Part shown: in pieces, positions 50,709-58,202 of the stretch
How positions within the stretch are numbered: the stretch's first letter is position 1
Layout: the number at the start of each line of letters is the position of its first letter
Assembly (NCBI GenBank): GCA_030706635.1
Contig: JAUZOD010000006.1
Coordinates: 1-64,000, forward strand
Direction: 5' to 3'
DNA: 64,000 nt
DNA from: Bacteroidota bacterium
Lineage (GTDB): Bacteria > Bacteroidota > Bacteroidia > Chitinophagales > Chitinophagaceae
Made by a program: the position numbers and the translations under genes
Notes under the pieces: model-generated
Told to the model about the DNA's origin: nothing
Databases searched by the model: none
The model's input: only the letters and a program-made list of their open reading frames with translations

Positions 50709-51686
50709 ATGAAAGTGTTTGTAACCAGAATAATTCCGGAAGCGGGTTTGCGACTGATGAAAGATGCCGGCCTTGAAATTTCTCAGTGGACGGAAAAAAG
50801 GGATTTAACCCCGCAGGAATTGATTGATCACTGCAAACCCGTGGATGCGTTGCTGAGTGCAGGTACTAACCAGATTGACAAAACTTTCTTAAATGCCTGC
50901 GCTCATCTGAAAGTAATCAGCCTGCATTCTGTTGGCTATGACAGGGTGGATGTTCCGACAGCAACGGCACTGAAGATTCCCATTGGAAACACGCCCGGCG
51001 TATTGACCGATGCAACCGCCGATGTTGCCTTCTTGCTGATCCTGGCGGCGTCTCGGAAGGCATTCTATCTACACGAATCCATAGAGCGGGGCGACTGGGG
51101 GTTTTTTGAACCTAAGGCCAACCTGGGCATCGAGATCAGGGGCAAAACACTGGGCGTTTTCGGGCTCGGCAAAATCGGCTTTGAGCTGGCCAGATGTTGT
51201 GCTACGGCTTTTGGAATGAAGATCATCTATCATAACCGTAATCGCCATCAGCAAGCGGAAAAAGAACTGAAAGCGGAATGGGTCTCTTTTGATGAACTAC
51301 TGCGCCAGAGCGATGTCCTAAGCGTAAATACTGCTTTAACGCCTGAAACAAAAGGGAAATTCAATAAGGAGGCTTTCGGGAAAATGAAACCTTGCGCCAT
51401 ATTCATCAATGCAGCGAGGGGAGGAATTCATAACGAGCCAGATCTGATTGAAGCGTTGCAGAAGCAAACCATTTGGGGCGCAGGGTTGGATGTTACAGAC
51501 CCCGAACCCATGCGTCCCGATAATCCGCTGTTGCGAATGCCCAATGTGGCTGTATTGCCGCATATCGGCTCTGCTACGGTGGAAACGAGGAATGCCATGG
51601 CTGTTATTGCCGCAAAAAATATCATTGCCGGCGTGAAAGGAGAGAGGTTGCTGTTTTCGGTGAATCCGGAAGTATATTCTGGTTGA
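50709..51686 (+). CDS. D-2-hydroxyacid dehydrogenase (glyoxylate/hydroxypyruvate reductase type)
   Basis: An NAD(P)-dependent oxidoreductase interconverting a 2-oxoacid and D-2-hydroxyacid. The 325-residue protein has the catalytic-domain start KVFVTRIIPEAGL, SVGYDRVDV, NTPGVLTDATADVAFLLIL, the Rossmann motif GVFGLGKIGFELARCC and the catalytic Arg/Glu/His in NAARGGIHNE, DVTDPEPM and LPHIGSAT. The pattern fits glyoxylate/hydroxypyruvate reductase or glycerate dehydrogenase. The start is the ATG at 50709, with MSM two codons upstream as alternative. Its stop codon is inside a palindrome shared with the next gene. Confidence 0.92.
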   Translation: MKVFVTRIIPEAGLRLMKDAGLEISQWTEKRDLTPQELIDHCKPVDALLSAGTNQIDKTFLNACAHLKVISLHSVGYDRVDVPTATALKIPIGNTPGVLTDATADVAFLLILAASRKAFYLHESIERGDWGFFEPKANLGIEIRGKTLGVFGLGKIGFELARCCATAFGMKIIYHNRNRHQQAEKELKAEWVSFDELLRQSDVLSVNTALTPETKGKFNKEAFGKMKPCAIFINAARGGIHNEPDLIEALQKQTIWGAGLDVTDPEPMRPDNPLLRMPNVAVLPHIGSATVETRNAMAVIAAKNIIAGVKGERLLFSVNPEVYSG

Positions 51687-51774
51687 CGGATGACGGTTCA
51701 CGGTTGGCCGCTGACGTAGTTTTATTGCGAATCCGCATCTGAAGTCGGTCAACCGTCAACGGTCATCCGTCAAC
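51681..51774. terminator. GGTTGACGGATGAC palindrome overlapping both stop codons
   Basis: GGTTGACGGATGACGGTTCA (from 51681) and its imperfect complement ending at 51774 form a stem of about 28 bases with three mismatches and a loop of roughly 35 bases. The stop codons of both convergent genes (51684-51686 and 51770-51772) lie in the arms. Same GTTGAC family as the elements at 27501 and 29976. Confidence 0.65.
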
Positions 51775-52675
51775 CATTTTTCGCATGTTTGCTCAAATTA
51801 AAGTTCCTTGAGATATTGAAGCCAAAGAAAATATCTCCTTTGCCCCAACTGCCGGTAGTTTGACCTATATACTGCGATTCGATCATGCTTTGCGAATTGC
51901 TGAATACAAGCTGAAATACATGGCCGCCTGTTTCAATATCCCAGCCCAGGGAGAAAGAATTGTGAATTTCCGTAGAGACAAGCTGGTTCGGTAACAGGTA
52001 ATTATATTCTGCATTGATGCTCATGCGGTTTGTTATTTTCATTCTGACGCCTCCTCCAAGGGCGAACACATCATTTTTATCTTCGGCCGTGGGAACGAGA
52101 TTATAATGAATATAGGTGGGCACCAGCTGCACCGACAGATGACTGGTTAGCTTTCTCGCGATCAGCAATTGCGCGGTATAAGCCGTCCGGTAGCTGGCGT
52201 TGAGATAGGGCTTGTCAGAATATTTTTGCGTGTAATTGCTGATCGTACCCAGCAGGCTCAGGGATAACGGTGTTTCATGAGGGCCTTCCGTTTGCCTTAC
52301 CAATTTATATTTCAGATATCCGTCAAAAGTTTTCTGGGTGGAACTTCTGCCGATACCAACTGCCAGTCTGTTACTAATACCGTAATCCAACCCAAGGCGA
52401 AGTGAGGCATTATCCAGTCCGAAGAAATTATAGCTGCCGCTGTTTAATTGCCCGAACCGGTGCTGGATGATCATATTCAGTGCTCCTGCCGCGGGTGCCT
52501 CGATGGTTTGCATATTAATTACATGGGTTGCCTTAAAAGTGCCGGTAACGTAAACAGGTCCCGATCCGGCCGACAGCGAATCATTCAGCAAATGAAGTAA
52601 GGAATCTGTCTGCGCCTGCAGCGGTAGGCGGGCAAAGAATAAAAGGGCGATACACGAAAGCTGTTTAATAGACAT
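51770..52675 (-). CDS. DUF5777 family beta-barrel protein
   Basis: A 301-residue exported protein (signal peptide to about LPLQAQ) matching DUF5777, a Bacteroidota outer-membrane beta-barrel family: APAAGALNMIIQHRFGQLN, YNFFGLDNASLRLGLDYGI, RLAVGIGRSSTQKTFDGYLK and MSINAEYNYLLPNQL. Strands are amphipathic and end close to the C-terminus. Function is unknown; such genes commonly occur beside YceI and c-type cytochromes, exactly as here. It starts 5 bases after the YceI stop, so it is the last gene of the sigma-factor operon. Confidence 0.85.
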   Translation of the reverse strand: MSIKQLSCIALLFFARLPLQAQTDSLLHLLNDSLSAGSGPVYVTGTFKATHVINMQTIEAPAAGALNMIIQHRFGQLNSGSYNFFGLDNASLRLGLDYGISNRLAVGIGRSSTQKTFDGYLKYKLVRQTEGPHETPLSLSLLGTISNYTQKYSDKPYLNASYRTAYTAQLLIARKLTSHLSVQLVPTYIHYNLVPTAEDKNDVFALGGGVRMKITNRMSINAEYNYLLPNQLVSTEIHNSFSLGWDIETGGHVFQLVFSNSQSMIESQYIGQTTGSWGKGDIFFGFNISRNFNLSKHAKNG

Positions 52676-52680
52676 GGCAT

Positions 52681-53232
52681 TTATTTTTTGGTTATCCAGG
52701 TTACCCGGACCTTTACATCCATTTCTTTGGAAATTTTATCCCTGACAATAGAAGGAATGCTGATTCCGAAATCTTCGGGTTTTAAACGGAACGCGGCGGT
52801 CCCCAGAATACTGCCGGATTTTATTTCAATGCTGCCGGCCTCTTCAATGGCTTTGGTTACGCCATGCAGGGTGAGCTTTCCTTTTACGGTAACCGGATAA
52901 ACACCTTGCTTATTCATTGCGTTCGGGCTGGAATAAGTGCCGGTGAATTCGGCCTTGGGGAATTTATCACTTTCTACATAGTTTTCATTGAAATGCTCCT
53001 GCATCAGTTCTTTCCGGAAAATGAATCCTTTTTCAAGCAAGGCGAAAGCGATGCTGTTTTTGGCTGTATCGATAACAGCAAAGACCTGATTATTCTCGGC
53101 AATGATGTCTTCCAAAGCTGTTTTGGAATAGAAGCCAATGAAGCCGGTGCGGCTCAAAAATTGCTGGCTTTTACCAGACTGACAAATCAACAACAGGAAA
53201 AAGATGACCGGAACTATTTTTAATGCTTTCAT
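52681..53232 (-). CDS. YceI family periplasmic protein
   Basis: A 183-residue exported lipocalin-like protein of the YceI family, which binds isoprenoid or quinone-like molecules in characterised members. Signal peptide (to about CQSGKSQ), then TGFIGFYSKTALEDIIAENN, FPKAEFTGTYSS, YPVTVKGKLTLHGVTKAIE and LKPEDFGISIPSIVRDKIS, the family pattern. Between a small cytochrome c gene and DUF5777 in one operon; a carrier role linked to electron transfer is inferred. Confidence 0.92.
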   Translation of the reverse strand: MKALKIVPVIFFLLLICQSGKSQQFLSRTGFIGFYSKTALEDIIAENNQVFAVIDTAKNSIAFALLEKGFIFRKELMQEHFNENYVESDKFPKAEFTGTYSSPNAMNKQGVYPVTVKGKLTLHGVTKAIEEAGSIEIKSGSILGTAAFRLKPEDFGISIPSIVRDKISKEMDVKVRVTWITKK

Positions 53233-53266
53233 ATATAATCAGAAAGAATGAAGATTTATGTTTGAA

Positions 53267-53656
53267 TTAATCATTTTGAGCTCCGCGATTGATCCAGTCA
53301 ATGATCGTGTTGATATTGCAGTCGTCCATTTTGGGCAATCCGTAAGGCATGCCAATAAATCCGGACGCATGGGAAATATTTCCCGCCAGAAAACCATTGT
53401 CCGCGTATTTTTTTAGATCTGCATATGTATCCAGTCTGATACCGCCACTGCCATCCGTATTTCCGTTACTGTGACAGCTATAACAGTTGGCCTGCAGAAC
53501 AGGGATTACGTTACTGCCATACTTCATGCCTGCGGTATCACAGGTTTGCCCATTTGTGGTGATGAGCTTATCCTCGCTGGTTTTGGAACAGGAAATCATC
53601 AGGATAACAGATAAGCAGATGAAAAGTAAAAGAAGAGAAAAACGGCTTTTTGTCAT
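53267..53656 (-). CDS. Small c-type cytochrome lipoprotein
   Basis: A 129-residue lipoprotein (lipid-modified Cys23 in SVILMISCS) with one haem-binding CYSCH motif at residues 58-62, preceded by IPVLQANC, the usual start of a planctomycete-type cytochrome c domain, and followed by KMDDCNINTIIDWINRGA near the C-terminus. A Met in the same stretch (GLPKMDD) is the likely axial ligand. Probably an electron carrier at the outer face of a membrane. Third from the end of the seven-gene operon, between the OB-fold gene and YceI. Confidence 0.87.
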   Translation of the reverse strand: MTKSRFSLLLLFICLSVILMISCSKTSEDKLITTNGQTCDTAGMKYGSNVIPVLQANCYSCHSNGNTDGSGGIRLDTYADLKKYADNGFLAGNISHASGFIGMPYGLPKMDDCNINTIIDWINRGAQND

Positions 53657-53686
53657 GGTACTATAATATGTTGTAAAGGGAAACGG

Positions 53687-54097
53687 TTATTTTTTCAGAA
53701 CACAATCCACCAGGTTGACGTCCATTAAAAATCCGGTACATCGTCCCTTGATGGTGATAATATTTCCTTTTTTCGGCGATTCGGCTTCCACGAGTCCGGC
53801 GTTTGAGAAACTGCAGTTGATCCCACCCGTTGCGGACGCACTGATCAGGATATTTGTATTTCCACTTCCCGTGTCTATTTCGGCAACGGGGCCATTGACT
53901 TCAATTACTTTACCCATGAATTTTTTATTCGAGGCCGATTCGTCTTTTTGGAATGCGGCATACAGATCGGCGGCTGAAATCCGGAAGTCTGCCTCCAGGC
54001 CGGCCGTGTTGCTGTGCGGTTTATTGTATAAATAAATGCCCCACCCGATCAGGATGAGCAATAAAATCCCTCCGATAAAAAAAAATCTTTTTTTCAT
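53687..54097 (-). CDS. Membrane-anchored OB-fold (tRNA_anti-like) protein
   Basis: A 136-residue protein: one N-terminal membrane helix (FFFIGGILLLILIGWGIYLY) and then a small OB-fold domain resembling the tRNA_anti-like family (KKFMGKVIEVNGPVAEIDT, GNIITIKGRCTGFLMDVNLVDCVL). The domain should lie in the periplasm, so nucleic-acid binding is unlikely; ligand and role are unknown. The start at 54097 is chosen because the upstream extension lies in the previous gene. The 26-base gap to the beta-barrel protein gene supports one operon. Confidence 0.8.
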   Translation of the reverse strand: MKKRFFFIGGILLLILIGWGIYLYNKPHSNTAGLEADFRISAADLYAAFQKDESASNKKFMGKVIEVNGPVAEIDTGSGNTNILISASATGGINCSFSNAGLVEAESPKKGNIITIKGRCTGFLMDVNLVDCVLKK

Positions 54098-54123
54098 CCC
54101 TAAATTTTTTTCCTGCGGCTGTT

Positions 54124-55500
54124 TTAGCGGAAGGAATGCGTGATGCCCAGTTGCAGTCCTGCGCTGGAAATAGGAAGTTGGCCAATGCCTACGCCCGTCA
54201 ATGGAATTCTCAGATAAGGTTCGATGCGTATTCGCCCGATTTTTTCGCAATTATATTCGTATCCTGCGCTTAATTGCAGGATGGAGAATATATTATTTCC
54301 GGAATTTTTGTAAGAAACATCGTGCGACCAGGCCGATCCGCCGTACTCCTCTTCATAGGAATAGTTTTCTTTTTTCATCAGATAGCTGGATAATCCGACG
54401 GTTGAAAAAAAGCGGCCTCTTGGATTATAACTGAAATCGTAACGAAGGCTTACCGGGATTTCAAACATAATGCAGTTCCCCGTTAGATCCTGGATATTGT
54501 ATGAAGCGGGAATATCGGTTTTGCTCTTGTTGAAATATTTTCCATCACTATAGTACTGTTTTTTATCCCAGCCAATGCCTGTCTCCAGAGAGATATGCTT
54601 GTTAAAGCGGTAACCTGCGCGTATTCCAACACTATAGCCCGTATTTTTTACGGACTGGAATTTGACTGTGCTAAAATCGGGACCTGCCAGCAAACTGAGA
54701 TATATTCCTCTTTCTTTTCCAGGCGAAACCTTTGCTTTCTTTTCATCTTTTTTATTTCCATTCACCGACCCGGTATTTTCAGCTGTTACCGGAAGCTGTT
54801 TTGCTTTTTCCGTCTTCACAACGTCACCAGGATTTCCAGCATCCTGGGTTGTTGTTTGTGCAACGCCATTTTTTGATGATGCCGTTGCGCTGCCGGGTTG
54901 ATCTCCGGCGGGTTTCGGAATATCTGGTGTTGGTTTTGTATCGGGCCCGGTCTTTGACGTTTCATAAGAATTGTCGGCTATACCAGATTTTGAATTCAGA
55001 TCGGCGTTAATGCTCGTTTTCTGATCGGCCGCCGTCGCTTTTTTGCTCAGCCTGATAACAGGGCTTCGAACGTTGATTCCGGAGGATAGGATAAGTGCCG
55101 GAACATCCGAAGATGGGTTGGGCGGGTTTGATTGTGCGTGGGCGGGCTGCACGGGGTTTGTGTGTAAACGGGCAGACTCCATCTTACCTGCCTGTGTAGT
55201 TTCTGATTTCAATGAGGAATTGCCTGTGGCTTGATCCGTTGATCGGATTTTCCCGTTTCCCGGAGTGCCCTGGAAATACTTTAAACTGAACAAGCCCAAA
55301 GGTAAAAGGAATAATAGCCAGAAAAAGCGGCGCTTATTATTTCTCTTTTTCCCATTTTCAGGGAGGTATGATGATTCACCCCCTGCGGTGGGTTGGAGGC
55401 GTCCAAGAACAGCATCCCAATCTGAATCCGAAGTTTTCAGAGGATATTGTTCGCCCGCCTTACGAAACAGATCATCCATTTCGTCGTCTAAATATTCCAT
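54124..55500 (-). CDS. Single-pass membrane protein with C-terminal outer-membrane beta-barrel domain, linked to ECF sigma
   Basis: A 458-residue protein with an unusual layout. Residues 1-55 are charged and cytoplasmic-like (MEYLDDEMDDLFRKAG, with a Trp-containing DSDWDAVLGRL helix seen in anti-sigma-like regions). A single membrane helix follows at 58-76, then about 185 residues of low-complexity Ser/Thr/Pro/Lys linker, and from about 263 a porin-like barrel domain (GIYLSLLAGPDFSTV, YSVGIRAGYRFNKHISLETGIGW) ending in SFR. The sigma factor gene overlaps its start by 13 bases. It probably restrains that sigma factor and links it to the outer membrane (inference). Confidence 0.75.
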   Translation of the reverse strand: MEYLDDEMDDLFRKAGEQYPLKTSDSDWDAVLGRLQPTAGGESSYLPENGKKRNNKRRFFWLLFLLPLGLFSLKYFQGTPGNGKIRSTDQATGNSSLKSETTQAGKMESARLHTNPVQPAHAQSNPPNPSSDVPALILSSGINVRSPVIRLSKKATAADQKTSINADLNSKSGIADNSYETSKTGPDTKPTPDIPKPAGDQPGSATASSKNGVAQTTTQDAGNPGDVVKTEKAKQLPVTAENTGSVNGNKKDEKKAKVSPGKERGIYLSLLAGPDFSTVKFQSVKNTGYSVGIRAGYRFNKHISLETGIGWDKKQYYSDGKYFNKSKTDIPASYNIQDLTGNCIMFEIPVSLRYDFSYNPRGRFFSTVGLSSYLMKKENYSYEEEYGGSAWSHDVSYKNSGNNIFSILQLSAGYEYNCEKIGRIRIEPYLRIPLTGVGIGQLPISSAGLQLGITHSFR

Positions 55501-56075
55501 GTTTTAAGATCCTCCTTTTCTTTAATGAGCTTTTGCAAGAACGTTCTGGCCCGGGATAGATTGGATTTAGAAGTGCCGATCGAAATTCCCAGCGCATCGG
55601 CAATTTCAAAGTGACTACATCCATCTATCACAAACATGTTAAATACAATCCTGTAAGTGGGTGGCAAACTCTTTACATAGGTGATCAGTTCCTTGTACAG
55701 GAGCAACTGATCCGCTTTCTGACTTTTATCTGCCTCTTCCCACACATGTTCCGGTATGCCACCGATTTCTGGCGTCATATTGTTCTTACGCAATTCATCT
55801 ATGGACGTGTTGATCACGATTCGCCTGATCCAGCCCATCAGCATGCGTTCCAGGATTTCATCATCTTCATTCCTGAATTTTTCAAAGTGCCTGAATAGTT
55901 TTACGAAGGCGTCATTGACCACATTTGCTGCTATATCATAACGATATATATAGCGGAAGCTGATTTTTAATGCATAGCCATAAAACCGCTCGTACATAAT
56001 CTTCTGGCTACGCGGCTCCTGCTTTTTGCACCCTTCGATAAGCTGTTTCAGATTCTCCAAAGTGATCGTATACAA
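55488..56075 (-). CDS. ECF-type RNA polymerase sigma factor
   Basis: A 195-residue sigma-70 family factor with only regions 2 and 4. Region 2 covers about residues 20-80 (YGYALKISFRYIYRYDIAANVVNDAFVKLFRHFEKF) and region 4 about residues 125-185 (LPPTYRIVFNMFVIDGCSHFEIADALGISIGTSKSNLSRARTFLQKLI, including the helix-turn-helix). It directs transcription of a stress or envelope regulon, often its own operon. The last bases overlap the start of the beta-barrel anti-sigma-like gene. It starts 21 bases after the lipoprotein gene's stop. Confidence 0.92.
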   Translation of the reverse strand: MYTITLENLKQLIEGCKKQEPRSQKIMYERFYGYALKISFRYIYRYDIAANVVNDAFVKLFRHFEKFRNEDDEILERMLMGWIRRIVINTSIDELRKNNMTPEIGGIPEHVWEEADKSQKADQLLLYKELITYVKSLPPTYRIVFNMFVIDGCSHFEIADALGISIGTSKSNLSRARTFLQKLIKEKEDLKTWNI

Positions 56076-56096
56076 TTAACTGAATTAAATTGTCCA

Positions 56097-56951
56097 TTAT
56101 TGTGGTGCTGCTGCACTATACTGGTTCATGACCGGCCATATACCAGGGGCGCCAAAACTAACGCCCTTCGTACTGCCTCGCTGCTTGTTATCCGCACCAA
56201 AATAATACATGGGCCATCCGTTAAATACCAACTGTGTTTTCCCAAAAACATTGAGGGTAGTCAGCAGTGATTTATTTATTATTGATGGCGCAACCAATGT
56301 AGTGCCTGCCTGATCAATCGGAAAAACATTATCATTGCTGAAATCCGGTTTGGTAAAAGAATTCGAATCGGATTTATCATGTTTAAACGAATATAAGGTT
56401 ACTCCGCGATCGTCCGTAAGATATTGCGTATTTCCCGTTCCGGGCGTATAGGTGCTGTCGTACGAAACACCGTTATTCCCTACCAGCTGAATGCTGGCGA
56501 GCATCACCGTATAATCCGGTTTGCCAACAAACCAGATGCCTCCAATACCCTCCCCGTTTACATCTCCTGCCTTGCTGTCGTTCTGAAAATAGTATAAGGG
56601 CCAACCTTTATAGGTGGTTTGTTCTGCCCCGTCCGACCGGGTAATTGTCCTGAAATCGGCGGTATCCAATCCGACGCCCAAATTCAAATGAGTGGCGTTG
56701 AAAACCGGCCAAACGGCCAGGCATCCGCCGGTACAGGCCGAAGTTCCATTGGCATCCAGCCCGAAAAAATAGAGCGTTTTGCCTCCGCTGTCCGTAAGGA
56801 TAGACCCTAAACCCGCATTTGTCCCCAATTGCACGTCCGTGACTGGTGTTGAAGGTGTAAGGGATGCGCTATTGCTCTTTTTACAGGATATTATGCCGCC
56901 AGATACGATTACCAAGGCGGTAATTAAGAAAAACGGATTTTTAAGTTGCAT
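56097..56951 (-). CDS. Lipoprotein with Y-x4-D repeats (COG4315-like)
   Basis: A 284-residue secreted lipoprotein (Cys23 in VSGGIISCKK). Four copies of the Y-x4-D pattern are visible (YFFGLD, YYFQND, YSFKHD, YYFGAD), with GGKTLYFFG and CTGGCLAVWP, the signature of the secreted repeat family of unknown function (COG4315). Cys pairs in SACTGGC may bridge. First gene of the seven-gene operon, 21 bases upstream of the sigma factor, so it may sense or bind the signal (inference). Confidence 0.85.
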   Translation of the reverse strand: MQLKNPFFLITALVIVSGGIISCKKSNSASLTPSTPVTDVQLGTNAGLGSILTDSGGKTLYFFGLDANGTSACTGGCLAVWPVFNATHLNLGVGLDTADFRTITRSDGAEQTTYKGWPLYYFQNDSKAGDVNGEGIGGIWFVGKPDYTVMLASIQLVGNNGVSYDSTYTPGTGNTQYLTDDRGVTLYSFKHDKSDSNSFTKPDFSNDNVFPIDQAGTTLVAPSIINKSLLTTLNVFGKTQLVFNGWPMYYFGADNKQRGSTKGVSFGAPGIWPVMNQYSAAAPQ

Positions 56952-57266
56952 GATATTTTTATTTAATATAACCGGATGGATATCGGATAGCTAGCTTAGA
57001 AATGTATACGGTTGGAGGGAATGCGGGTTGCGTAGCGGGAAAAACAAGTGTCGTTTTCTACTGGAATTCGGGCGTTTGGGAACCTGACATTTTTTGAGCG
57101 GATTATCGTGGTCGTTGGTCGATTATTGACCTCCTGATTTCTTATTTACTTATCTTTCAATAATTGTTCAAGCTGCTGTTGTTTCTCCGAACATTCTTAC
57201 CGCACTGATCAGGTCCGCTCCCCGGAAATCTTGTTTTGCATTACAGAACGCCAATAGAAGAATTAT
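56952..57266. other. Intergenic region upstream of the sigma-factor operon
   Basis: 315 bases between the leftward lipoprotein operon and the rightward decayed ankyrin/cyclase gene. It should carry the operon promoter. No clear TAnnTTTG box, hairpin or open frame was recognised. Confidence 0.4.
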
Positions 57267-58170
57267 ATGTATAGGCCATCCCATAAACCCGGTTCATCTG
57301 TATTCATAATAGCGGCCTTTTTCCTGGCTTTTATTTCCCCAATGATCGGCGTTGGCCAGGCCATTATGACGTCAGATAGTCCAGACAGGGAAATGTTCCA
57401 GGTTATTCGTTCCGGCTGCACGGATAAACTTAAGAACCTGTTGTCTGCCGGAGTCAATCCGAATACGGCGGATGATGCGTTTACGGTTTTAATGGCCGCT
57501 GCCCTTAACGGAACGGTCTTGCCTCTGTAAAATATCGGGCCAGCAATTCCACCGATCTTGTCGTGAATTACCGCTGAATCAGGAACGCCCGGACGGGCTT
57601 TTTGGTTCTGAGGCCTTCCGGGTTCCGCTGGAATCCGGTGAAATCCACTTGGCGGCTCTGGCAATACACGGTATTACAACTTATGCACCCGTTTCAAAAC
57701 AAGTCCTGGTGCGGGATGCTGTATGCAGAACGAGGCAATTTCTGGAAGCGGCTGATCCTGACAATCAACAGGAGATTGTATTTCAGTTACTGGGTCTTCA
57801 ATGGATAAACGGGAATAAAGAAAAAAAATCTGCTACGGCCAGGAAACTGGCTTCGCTTCAAAACAAAGATGGTGGCTGGTCGCAACTCCCTACCCTGCCC
57901 AGTGATGCTTATGCCACCGGGCAGGCTCTTTATGCCTTGTATGAAAGTGGTTCGGTTAAACCCGATGATGATGTTTATCAGAAAGGTGTACGGTGTCTTT
58001 TGAGAACACAAGATGATTAAGGCGCATGGATCGTGATCTCCAGATCCTGCCCGATACAGCCTTGCTTTTCAAGTGGTTTCCCTCCTTACGATGAGAATCA
58101 GTTTATATCTGCTGCTGCCAGCAGCTGGGTCGTCATAGCCCTGCTGAATGCTCTTCCGGATAAATCCTGA
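57267..58170 (+). pseudogene. Decayed ankyrin-repeat / terpenoid-cyclase-like gene
   Basis: Remnants of one secreted protein. The N-terminal piece (57267-57530) has a signal peptide and one ankyrin-like unit ([28 protein letters not shown]) and then breaks. A second frame, open from about 57532 without a start codon, encodes [39 protein letters not shown] and [16 protein letters not shown], like the alpha/alpha repeats of squalene/hopene cyclase-type proteins, stops at TAA 58018-58020 and continues in the same frame with AWIVISRS and FISAAASSWVVIALLNALP to TGA at 58170. A deletion, a frameshift and a nonsense codon are needed to explain it. Confidence 0.7.
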
Positions 58171-58202
58171 AAATTTGATCCATTTGTCCTTTAATTCGTC
58201 GT

